Shown here: positions 1-6,202 of the stretch, one piece after another
Numbering within the stretch: position 1 is the first letter of the stretch
Layout: each line of letters starts with the position of its first letter
Source: Myxococcales bacterium
Lineage (GTDB): Bacteria > Myxococcota > Myxococcia > Myxococcales > Myxococcaceae
NCBI GenBank assembly: GCA_003153055.1
Contig: PMBV01000335.1
Location: 583 to 11,010 of the forward strand
Direction: 5' to 3'
Length of the DNA: 10,428 nucleotides
Notes under the pieces: generated by a model
The model's database searches: none
What the model was told of the DNA's origin: nothing
Seen by the model: the letters and a program-made list of their open reading frames with translations, nothing else
Made by a program: the position numbers and the translations under genes

Positions 1-657
1 TTCACCGTGGCCTGGCACAACGACATACAGATTCCCCGGCTGTGTCACCTGGGCGGCGTGGACGACGTGGGGGCCTGCCGACTGTGCCTGGTCGAGGTGG
101 AGGGCCGGGGCCGGCTGCAGGCCTCGTGCATGACCGAGATTGAAGAAGGCATGGTGGTGCACACCGACACCGAGCGGCTGCGCGCCTACCGGAAGCTGTT
201 GATTGAGCTCCTCTTCGCCGAGGGCAACCACGTGTGCGCGGTGTGCGTGTCGAACGGCAACTGCGAGCTGCAAGACCTGGCCACCGAGCTGGGCATCGAC
301 CACGTGCGGGTGCGGTACCAGCACCCCACGCGCGAGGTCGACCTGTCGCACGCGCGGTTCGGGTTGGATCTCAACCGCTGCGTCAACTGCACCCGCTGCG
401 TGCGCACCTGCGACGATGTCGAGGGCGCCCACGTGTGGGACATGGCCGGCCGCGGGTCGAAGCTGCACCTGGTGGCCGATTTGGGAGAGCCGTGGGGCAG
501 CTCGGTCAACTGCACGAGCTGCGGCAAGTGCGTACAGGTCTGCCCTACGGGAGCGCTCTTCACCAAGGGCATGGGCGTGGGCGAGATGAAGAAGGACCGC
601 AGCTTCCTCAAGTACATCGTGTACGGCCGGGAGCGTCACCAATGGATCAAGAAGTGA
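1..657 (+). CDS. hoxU: NAD-linked [NiFe]-hydrogenase diaphorase iron-sulfur subunit HoxU (5'-truncated by window edge)
   Basis: HoxU carries electrons between the NAD(H)/flavin subunit HoxF and the hydrogenase dimer HoxYH in the soluble bidirectional hydrogenase; it is related to the N-terminal part of complex I NuoG. The frame is open from base 1, and the start plus roughly 20 residues lie outside the window. Visible cofactor motifs in order: a [2Fe-2S] ferredoxin-type set ([15 protein letters not shown] and a following ASC), an N-module set [12 protein letters not shown], and two [4Fe-4S] ferredoxin motifs, [11 protein letters not shown] and [12 protein letters not shown]. The segments [11 protein letters not shown] and VGEMKKDRS match the HoxU pattern of bidirectional (cyanobacterial-type) enzymes better, from memory, than the Ralstonia soluble hydrogenase type. 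The gene overlaps hoxY by 16 bp. A GTG at base 7 is only the first start-like codon in the window, not the true start. Confidence 0.93.
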   Translation, partial: FTVAWHNDIQIPRLCHLGGVDDVGACRLCLVEVEGRGRLQASCMTEIEEGMVVHTDTERLRAYRKLLIELLFAEGNHVCAVCVSNGNCELQDLATELGIDHVRVRYQHPTREVDLSHARFGLDLNRCVNCTRCVRTCDDVEGAHVWDMAGRGSKLHLVADLGEPWGSSVNCTSCGKCVQVCPTGALFTKGMGVGEMKKDRSFLKYIVYGRERHQWIKK

Positions 658-1190
658 AGAAGAAGCCCAGGCTGGCCACGGTGTGGCTCGGCGGCTGCTC
701 AGGCTGTCACATGTCTTTCTTAGACCTGGACGAGCGCCTGCTTGTCTTGGCCAAGAACGTCGAGCTGTGCGCCTCTCCGCTGGTCGACACCAAGACCAAG
801 GACTTTCCCGAGGTCGACGTGACGCTGGTCGAAGGCGCGGTGGCCAACGTCGACCACGTGGAGGCGCTGCGCGTCATTCGGGCGCGCTCGAAGGTGCTCA
901 TCGCCTTCGGAGACTGCGCGGTGACGGGGAACATCACCGCCATGCGCAACACCTACAAGGTCGAGGACGTGCTCAACCGGGCCTACCGTGAGACCTCGGC
1001 GGTGGTGCGCGGAGTCCCCACCGGCGACGAGATAGTGCCAGCGTTGGTGCCGAGGGTGGTGCCGCTGCACTCGCTGGTGAAGGTGGACCACTACCTGCAG
1101 GGTTGCCCGCCCAGCGCGGACAAAATCTGGGAGCTCGTCAGCGCGCTCCTGGAAGGCCGAGCGCCAGTGCTCGAACGGAGGTTTGGCTGA
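642..1190 (+). CDS. hoxY: [NiFe]-hydrogenase small subunit HoxY
   Basis: HoxY is the small subunit of the soluble NAD-linked hydrogenase and holds the proximal [4Fe-4S] cluster next to the NiFe site of HoxH. The 182-aa product has the usual length. Cluster cysteines are visible: GGCSGC (C19 and C22), GDCAVTGN (C92) and LQGCPPSAD (C155). The chosen ATG at 642 lies inside the end of hoxU, preceded by GGGAG at 629-633 with 8-nt spacing, and gives the family's usual N-terminus just before the first cysteine motif. The open frame runs further upstream to 234, but that part is a shadow of hoxU. There is no signal peptide, in agreement with a cytoplasmic enzyme. Overlap with hoxU and a 1-bp gap to hoxH imply one transcript with coupled translation. 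Confidence 0.95.
   Translation: MDQEVKKKPRLATVWLGGCSGCHMSFLDLDERLLVLAKNVELCASPLVDTKTKDFPEVDVTLVEGAVANVDHVEALRVIRARSKVLIAFGDCAVTGNITAMRNTYKVEDVLNRAYRETSAVVRGVPTGDEIVPALVPRVVPLHSLVKVDHYLQGCPPSADKIWELVSALLEGRAPVLERRFG
1177..1181 (+). promoter_or_regulatory. Ribosome binding site that fixes the hoxH start
   Basis: GGAGG lies within the last codons of hoxY, 10 nt before the ATG at 1192. An in-frame TTG at 1183 would begin only one base after this motif and is too close to be used, so the ATG is preferred; it also gives the family-typical start just before IDPVTRIEGH. Confidence 0.75.
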
Positions 1191-1191
1191 C

Positions 1192-2616
1192 ATGGCCCAG
1201 CGGATAGTCATCGACCCCGTCACGCGCATCGAGGGGCATGCGAAAATCACCATCGACGTCGACGACGCCGGGAAGGTGGCCGACGCGCACTTTCACATCG
1301 TCGAGTTCCGCGGCTTCGAGAAGCTCTGCGAAGGCCGGCCGATTCACGAGATGCCGGCCTTCATGGCCCGGGTCTGCGGCATCTGTCCGGTGTCGCACGC
1401 GCTGGCGTCGTCGAAGGCCGGCGACCGGATTCTCGGGGTCGACATTCCCCCCGCGGCCATCCGTCAACGCAAGCTCGCGACGTACGCTCAGATACTGCAA
1501 TCACACGCCTTGTCTTTCTTTCACCTGGCGAGCCCCGACTTCTTGGCCGGCCTCGACGCCGACCCCAAGAGCCGGAACATGTTCGCCCTGGCCGAGAAAG
1601 AGCCCGACCTGCTCCGCCGGGGTATTCGGCTGAGGCAATTCGGTCAAAGGGCCATCGAGCTGGTGGGCGGCAAGCGGGTGCACCCCGGTTGGTCGGTGCC
1701 CGGCGGCGTTATCAACGCCTTCCCCTTGGCCGCGCGCGAGGAGCTGTTGCCCTGGCTCCCCGAGCTGAACGAGTCGATGGCCATCGCCATCGCAAGGCTG
1801 AAGAGCTACTTCGTGCCGCTGAAGAGCGAGATCGACGCGATGGGCCACTTCCCCTCGCTGTTCCTCGGCCTCGTCAACGAAGACGGAGACCTCGAGTATT
1901 ACGACGGGAAGGTGCGGGTGGTCGACTCGGAGGGCAACGTGGTGGCCGCCGCCCTCGAGCCCTACCGGTACCTGAGCTATGTGAACGAGGCCTCGGAGTC
2001 GTGGACCTACGTGAAGCCGACGTTCTACAAGGCCCTGGGCTACCCGGGAGGCATGTACCGGGTTGGTCCGCTGGCCCGGCTCAACGTGGCCAAGTCGACG
2101 GGTACGCCCAAGGCAGACAAGGAGCTCAAGGAGTTCCGTCAGCTCGGCCACTCAGGGGTGGTGTCGCAGTCGTTCCATTACCACTACGCCCGGCTCATCG
2201 AGATGCAGCACTGCGTGGAGCGCATCGAGGAGCTGCTCGAGGACAAGGAGCTCCTCGGCACCCGCATTCGCAGTCATGCTCAGCCAAACCATCGCGACGC
2301 GGTGGGCTGCACTGAGGCGCCTCGGGGCATTCTCTGGCACCATTACCAGGTCGACGAGCTGGGGCGCATCGAGAAGGCCAACCTGCTCATCGCCACGCAG
2401 CAGAACAACACTGCGATGAACGAGGCGGTGAAGCAGGCGGCGATGCGCTTCGTCAACCCGGTGGCCTTGAACGAGGGCATGTTGAACCGGGTGGAGGCGG
2501 CCATTCGGTGCTTCGACCCGTGCCTGTCGTGTTCCACCCACGCGCTGGGGCAGATGGCGATGGAGGTAGAGGTTGTAGGTCCGGGTGGCGATGTCCTCGC
2601 GCGACTGGGGAGGTGA
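1192..2616 (+). CDS. hoxH: [NiFe]-hydrogenase large subunit HoxH
   Basis: HoxH is the catalytic large subunit that binds the NiFe(CN)2CO centre and interconverts H2 with protons and electrons passed to NAD through HoxY, HoxU and HoxF. The 474-aa product shows the N-terminal signature DPVTRIEGH (residues 8-16), the L1 nickel motif RVCGIC (C62, C65) and the L2 motif DPCLSCSTH (C444, C447, H450). After H450 there are 24 further residues beginning ALGQ. In this family the tail is removed by a dedicated endopeptidase once nickel is inserted, and a tail of this size is what is known for Ralstonia HoxH. All four nickel-binding cysteines are present, so an active enzyme is expected. The gene is followed without a gap by the protease gene. 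Confidence 0.97.
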   Translation: MAQRIVIDPVTRIEGHAKITIDVDDAGKVADAHFHIVEFRGFEKLCEGRPIHEMPAFMARVCGICPVSHALASSKAGDRILGVDIPPAAIRQRKLATYAQILQSHALSFFHLASPDFLAGLDADPKSRNMFALAEKEPDLLRRGIRLRQFGQRAIELVGGKRVHPGWSVPGGVINAFPLAAREELLPWLPELNESMAIAIARLKSYFVPLKSEIDAMGHFPSLFLGLVNEDGDLEYYDGKVRVVDSEGNVVAAALEPYRYLSYVNEASESWTYVKPTFYKALGYPGGMYRVGPLARLNVAKSTGTPKADKELKEFRQLGHSGVVSQSFHYHYARLIEMQHCVERIEELLEDKELLGTRIRSHAQPNHRDAVGCTEAPRGILWHHYQVDELGRIEKANLLIATQQNNTAMNEAVKQAAMRFVNPVALNEGMLNRVEAAIRCFDPCLSCSTHALGQMAMEVEVVGPGGDVLARLGR

Positions 2617-3051
2617 ATGGGCCGCACACTCCTGTTGGGGATCGGCAACACCCTCCGGGGTGACGACGGGGTCGGGTCCCGCGTGCTCGAGTTGTTGGCG
2701 GCGAAGGTGAGTGGGTTTCGCCTGCTCGCCGCGCGGGGGTTGTTGCCTGAGCTGGCGGCGGAGATTGCACAGGCCCCGCGGGTGGTCTTCGTCGATGCGG
2801 ATCTCCGGGTGCAGAGCGTCAAGTTGGAGCGGCTCACCCAGGAGGACGCGCGGGCGGCTGGGCATGCCTGGTCGCCTGAGACCCTCGTGGTGCTGGCGCG
2901 GGGCCTTGGATTTTCGGGCGACGCGTGGGTGTGCCGCATTCCTGTGTCGGCGTGCGGGCATGGGGAGGGATTGTCGGAGGAAGCTGAGCGGGCTGCTGAG
3001 GAAGCGACTGCGATGCTGTTGGGCACGCTGATGGGAGTTGCTGGGAGGTGA
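2617..3051 (+). CDS. hoxW: Hydrogenase maturation endopeptidase, HoxW type (peptidase family M52)
   Basis: This is a hydrogenase-specific endopeptidase that removes the C-terminal tail of HoxH after nickel insertion. The 144-aa product starts with the family hallmark LLLGIGNTLRGDDGVG (residues 5-20). Candidate nickel-sensing ligands by comparison with HybD are D17 of the GDDGVG motif, an aspartate in FVDAD (D60 or D62) and H83 in GHAWSPE. The ATG directly follows the hoxH stop (TGAATG), with GGGGAGG just upstream at 2607-2613. The spacing is short, so translation probably depends on coupling to hoxH. Position right after the large subunit supports HoxH as its substrate. The exact symbol is by context; the family assignment is firm. 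Confidence 0.9.
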   Translation: MGRTLLLGIGNTLRGDDGVGSRVLELLAAKVSGFRLLAARGLLPELAAEIAQAPRVVFVDADLRVQSVKLERLTQEDARAAGHAWSPETLVVLARGLGFSGDAWVCRIPVSACGHGEGLSEEAERAAEEATAMLLGTLMGVAGR

Positions 3052-3379
3052 GAGTGGAAGGAACTGCCGGGACCGTGGTCGCGAGCGGGTTCGCGCGCGG
3101 GTTCGGCTGCGGGAGACGGGACGCGGACGCGGGGACGGAGAACGCGGACGCGGACGGGAAACACGACGGGCACGGCCCCGTAGCCCGCAGCCCGCGACAT
3201 GCAAGAGGGTGTTGCGGCGAGCACTCGGTTGTGGGCGCCTCAGCCCATCTCAGCTGGTAGCCATCTCCCCTTGGTGCCCGCCCCCCGCTGGCGCAAGCGC
3301 CCGGGCCGACCACAGTCCTTGCGCCGGAAGCCACCACAAGAATCATGGAGGAACAACCGGCGAGCCCCGCGCCTCCTCT
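3052..3379. other. 328-bp GC-rich intergenic spacer between hoxW and the converging LysR gene
   Basis: No gene is supported here; open frames on both strands give low-complexity Arg/Pro/Gly-rich translations. Besides the tandem repeat block at 3081-3160, the spacer holds an imperfect direct repeat (AGCCCATCTC at 3242 and AGCCATCTC at 3259) and a small inverted repeat GGCGCAAGCGCC at 3290-3301. hoxW and the LysR gene both end toward this spacer, so it must contain two transcription ends, but no hairpin followed by a T-run is visible. Confidence 0.6.
3081..3160. repeat. Short GC-rich direct/tandem repeats downstream of the hydrogenase operon
   Basis: GCGGGTTCG occurs at 3085-3093 and again at 3097-3105 (12-bp period). 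ACGCGGACGCGG occurs at 3121-3132 and 3142-3153 (21-bp period), itself made of GCGGAC hexamer units. The block looks like degenerate simple-sequence DNA. No coding or structural role is evident. Confidence 0.6.
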
Positions 3380-4291
3380 TCAACCCTCCGGTGCCAGCCG
3401 CGCCGCCAGGAAATCGACGAAGGCCCGGGTGCGAGCGGGCAGGATCCGCGACGTGGTGACGACGTGCACGGCGATGGGGGACATGTTCCAATCATCGAGC
3501 ACCCGACGAATGGTGCCTGCCTCGTGCGCGGCGCGAGCGGCGGCGGGTGAGAGCACCGCGACGCCGTGGCCCTTTTCCGCGAGGCGCAGCGTCATCGACA
3601 CGTTGTTCGTCGAAAAGCGCCCGTGCACCTCGACCTCGACGGCCTCCTTGCCACGCCACAACTGCCAGCTCTTGGGCTGCGCCATATACGAGGCGAGGAT
3701 GCACTCGTGCTTCGCCAGGTCTTTCGGGAGCCGGGGCAGGCCGTGCTTCGCCAGGTAGCCGGGCGAGGCGTAGAGCACGCGCGCGGCGCTGCCAAGGCGG
3801 CGAGCCACCAGCGAGTGATCGCGCACCTCGCCCAGCCGAATGCCCACATCGACGCTGCCCTCGGCCAGCGGCGCCGGGCGTGGTGAGAACTCCAACTCCA
3901 TGGAGATGTCGGGGAAGGCTTGCGCGAATTCGTCGACCAGCGGCGCCACATAGACCAGGCCGAACTCCACCGGCATCGAGACGCGCAGGTGCCCGCTCGG
4001 CCGCTCGCCCTCTTCCCTCAGCGCCTCGTGCGCAACGCCCGCCTCTTGCACGATGCGCTCGCAGCGCTCGAGGTAGCGGCGACCCGGCTCGGTGAGGGCC
4101 ACGCGACGGGTGCTGCGCTCGAGCAGCCGAACCCCGACGCGCTTCTCCAGCGAGGTGATGCGCCGCGAGAGCGTGGCCACTGAGACACCCGAGGCTTCAC
4201 TGGCGCGGGTGAAGTTGAGGGCGCGCGCAACCTCCACGAAGAGCGCCATGTCTTGCAGCGCGACGGGTGACGAGGAGGGCGAGTTTTTCAT
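3380..4291 (-). CDS. LysR-type transcriptional regulator
   Basis: The 303-aa product has an N-terminal winged helix-turn-helix (about residues 12-72) with the pattern ALNFTRASEASGVSVATLSRR followed by LEKRVGVRLLERSTRRVALT, then a linker helix. A periplasmic-binding-protein-like effector domain follows (about residues 95-295), starting GHLRVSMPVEFG. Length and layout are normal for the family. The first ATG has no strong Shine-Dalgarno sequence; an internal ATG at codon 15 is a possible alternative start. The gene is divergent from an MDR oxidoreductase 99 bp away, the classic arrangement in which a LysR regulator controls its neighbour and itself. The inducer cannot be told from sequence. It resembles the large proteobacterial subgroup often called DmlR/PecT-like, but a specific name is not justified. 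Confidence 0.93.
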   Translation of the reverse strand: MKNSPSSSPVALQDMALFVEVARALNFTRASEASGVSVATLSRRITSLEKRVGVRLLERSTRRVALTEPGRRYLERCERIVQEAGVAHEALREEGERPSGHLRVSMPVEFGLVYVAPLVDEFAQAFPDISMELEFSPRPAPLAEGSVDVGIRLGEVRDHSLVARRLGSAARVLYASPGYLAKHGLPRLPKDLAKHECILASYMAQPKSWQLWRGKEAVEVEVHGRFSTNNVSMTLRLAEKGHGVAVLSPAAARAAHEAGTIRRVLDDWNMSPIAVHVVTTSRILPARTRAFVDFLAARLAPEG

Positions 4292-4390
4292 TGGCGAAAG
4301 AGTGCTTTGCGAAAGGTGCCATTCACTCGAGACGCACGGCCATTTACATCATCTTGCTCTCACGCAGCACTCGCCGCAGAGGAAAACACC
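4292..4390. promoter_or_regulatory. Divergent promoter region with candidate LysR operator
   Basis: The 99 bp between the start codons of the regulator and the oxidoreductase must hold both promoters. A direct repeat GCGAAAG lies at 4294-4300 and 4309-4315 (15-bp period), each copy followed within a few bases by GTGC, next to the regulator's own start. GAGTGC at 4300-4305 has an inverted partner GCACTC near 4363-4368. No clear -35/-10 pair is visible. GAGG at 4379-4382 serves as ribosome binding site for the oxidoreductase. Confidence 0.45.
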
Positions 4391-5320
4391 ATGAAAGCCA
4401 TTCGCATCAACGCCTACGGTCCCCCCAGTGCCATGCAGTTGCACGACGTGCCCACGCCCTCGGTCGCCCCGGGAGACGTGCTCATCAAGGTCGCCGCCAG
4501 CGGAGTCAACCCGGTGGACTTTCGCATTCGCGCCGGGTTGATGGCCCAGCGCATGCCGCACCAGATGCCCCTCACCCTGGGGTGGGAATGCGCGGGCACC
4601 ATCGAGGCCGTGGGCGCGCAGGTGACGCACTTCAAGCACGGCGACCGGGTGTACTCGATGCCCACCTTCGCGCGCGGTGGCACGTACGCGGAATTCGTCG
4701 CCGTCGAGGCGAGCCAGGTGGCGCTGATGCCCCGCGCGACTTCGTTCAGCGCCGCGGCGGGCATGCCCATGTCGGCGCAGGCCGCGTGGACGGCGATGGA
4801 AGCAGCGCGGCTCCAGCCCGGGCAGCGGGTGCTGATTCACGGCGGCGCCGGCGGAGTGGGCTCGCTGGCGCTGCAGTTGGCCAAGGCGCGCGGCGCGCAC
4901 GTGACGACCACCGTGGCGGCCGACGATGGCGCGCTGGTGCAGTCGCTCGGCGCTGACGCGGTCATCGACTATCGCAGTGGCCGCCTGGCCACCGACGCGC
5001 GCGACATGGACGTGGTGCTCGACACCCTCGGCGGCCCCACCCAGGAAGCCTCGTGGGGCACGCTCAAGCGCGGCGGTCTCCTGCTCGCCCTGACCCAGCC
5101 GCCATCGCCCCAGCGCGCGGAGCAAGCCGGGGTGCGCGCGGAGTTCGTGATGACGCTCCCGAGCGGCGAAGCCCTGCAACGCCTCTCCGCCCTGGTCGAC
5201 TCAGGCGCGCTCAAGCCGCTGGCTTGCCACGAATTCTCGCTCGCCGACGCGGTGAAGGTTCACGAGTTGGGCGAGGCCGGCAAGCTGCACGGCCGAACCG
5301 TGCTGCGCGTGGCGCTCTAA
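4391..5320 (+). CDS. Zinc-free NADP-dependent MDR oxidoreductase (quinone oxidoreductase type)
   Basis: The 309-aa product is a medium-chain dehydrogenase/reductase: a GroES-like N-terminal domain (PGDVLIKVAASGVNPVDFRI, about residues 25-45) followed by a Rossmann domain with the nucleotide loop HGGAGGVG (about residues 150-157), then GADAVIDYRS and DVVLDTLGG. The zinc-alcohol-dehydrogenase motif GHExxG reads GWECAG here, and the structural-zinc cysteine cluster is absent. This fits the NADPH:quinone oxidoreductase/zeta-crystallin branch that reduces quinones or enones. The ATG at 4391 has GAGG 8 nt upstream; the frame is open further 5' to 4307, but that region is the promoter. It is probably controlled by the divergent LysR regulator. 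The substrate is unknown. Confidence 0.9.
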   Translation: MKAIRINAYGPPSAMQLHDVPTPSVAPGDVLIKVAASGVNPVDFRIRAGLMAQRMPHQMPLTLGWECAGTIEAVGAQVTHFKHGDRVYSMPTFARGGTYAEFVAVEASQVALMPRATSFSAAAGMPMSAQAAWTAMEAARLQPGQRVLIHGGAGGVGSLALQLAKARGAHVTTTVAADDGALVQSLGADAVIDYRSGRLATDARDMDVVLDTLGGPTQEASWGTLKRGGLLLALTQPPSPQRAEQAGVRAEFVMTLPSGEALQRLSALVDSGALKPLACHEFSLADAVKVHELGEAGKLHGRTVLRVAL

Positions 5321-5589
5321 AACAGACCGAGGGCGGGCTTCGTGGAGAGATGCCTGCGCCAGAGCCTGCTGCGCTGCCAGAAGCCTGGGGCGAGAGGGCA
5401 GAGGCTCACCAGCTCCTTGGCGCCCGCGTCGAGGCACATCTTCGCTACCGCGAGGACGACGTCGGTGCGGGTGTGGCTCCCCTCCAGCCGGAAGAAGCAT
5501 GAGTTTTGCGGTGAGTTGTTGAGGATACGCCGAGGATCAAGGAGGAAAAGCCGGCTTTTCGATCCACACGTCCGGAGCCCGCCGTACAC
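5317..5589 (-). pseudogene. Probable gene remnant, resembling an internal part of a DUF362-type protein
   Basis: A minus-strand frame reads ILNNSPQNS, then SHTRTDVVLAVAKMCLDAGA followed by KELV and APGFWQRSRL. From about 5520 down to 5410 nearly every third codon position is G or C, as in real genes of this genome, whereas the flanking codons lose this bias. The TRTDVV...VAKMCLDAGAKELV segment recalls the (N)TxPxVVxAVxxLxxxAGAxxV block of DUF362 proteins; this is from memory, without a search. There is no proper start and the N- and C-terminal parts of such a protein are missing. The frame ends by overlapping the stop codon of the oxidoreductase on the other strand. It is best read as a decayed fragment. 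Confidence 0.35.
5545..5560. repeat. Perfect 16-bp palindrome
   Basis: GAAAAGCCGGCTTTTC is a perfect inverted repeat with no spacer, lying in gene-free DNA with GATC at 5536-5539 and 5561-5564 around it. In RNA it could fold into a short hairpin with a CCGG loop and T-tract on either strand, so it could act as a weak bidirectional terminator, or be a protein site. Neither is shown. Confidence 0.5.
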
Positions 5590-5781
5590 GGGTCAGGAGC
5601 TCGAGCTCCCGAGCAAGGAAGGCTGGCACCATCGCCGGGCGCCTACAGCGTGGTGGCGACCGAGGGGCTTCGCTTGACCGGATCACCCAGGAGCACCACC
5701 TGGAGCTTCCCGAGGTACTTCCGAGCCGAGACCACCCGCGCTCGGACGCCGAGGACCCGGAGTGGTACGCTCGGCAGCGCG

Positions 5782-6202
5782 ATGAAGAAGCGGAAGGTCA
5801 ACCCGAAACGTCGACTGCGCGCGGATCCGAGGGGCCAAGTCGAGCTCCTCGGTGTGCTCTCCGCCTTGAGCCAGCGTGCGCGCTACGGTGGGAACCCCGA
5901 CCACAAGCGAAGCCCGGGTGACTTCGGTCTGACGCCGCCGAGCAACCCGCGGACCTCCAAGAGCCTGTGCGATGATGCGGGGATCACTACCCGCGCGGAA
6001 GCCGAGCGGCTCCTTCGTCGCGGCATTGAACTTGGGCTGGTGAGCGAGCAAGAACGCGGGGGTTGGCCCCAGAATGTCTGGGCAGTCGCTGCCAACGATC
6101 GAAGCGATGCTCGACAACGAGCAGCAGGGGACATACCACGGCTACCCGATGCTTTCGGATGACCCGTTGGCCGACGAGGTCAGGCGCCGGTGGATCCGGT
6201 GA
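5782..6202 (+). pseudogene. Small conserved protein of the cassette (GDFGLTPP/GTYHGYPM family), frameshifted
   Basis: From ATG 5782 the product is basic (KKRKVNPKRR), then reads YGGNPDHKRSPGDFGLTPP, KSLCDDAGI, a helical LLRRGIELGLVSEQER, and GGWPQNVWAV. In this frame the coding signal stops at about 6087; the frame ends at 6162 with poor third-position bias (roughly 6 of 21 codons ending in G/C). The +1 frame from 6098 continues IEAMLDNEQQGTYHGYPM and ends in VRRRWIR at TGA 6200-6202, with about 30 of 34 codons ending in G/C. Joined, these give about 138 aa. From memory, WPQNVWAV and GxYHGYPM occur in one small protein family of unknown function. A one-base insertion or a two-base (or larger) deletion at 6088-6100, or a sequencing error, explains the break. 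The true stop overlaps the next gene's GTG (GTGA), which supports the joined reading. Confidence 0.7.

Noticed and set aside
234..641. Upstream extension of the hoxY frame
   Set aside because: It lies within hoxU in another frame, is Arg/Gly-rich, and the ATG at 642 with GGGAG upstream gives the normal HoxY N-terminus.
2152..3224. Long minus-strand frames opposite hoxH and hoxW
   Set aside because: Arg/Pro/Ser-rich translations typical of antisense shadows in high-GC genes; the plus strand carries clear hydrogenase genes.
3052..3379. CRISPR-like repeat array
   Set aside because: Repeat units are too short (6-12 bp), imperfect and lack regular spacers.
3199..3459. Plus-strand frame between hoxW and the LysR gene
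   Set aside because: It runs into the antisense of the LysR gene and has no recognisable protein pattern or ribosome binding site.
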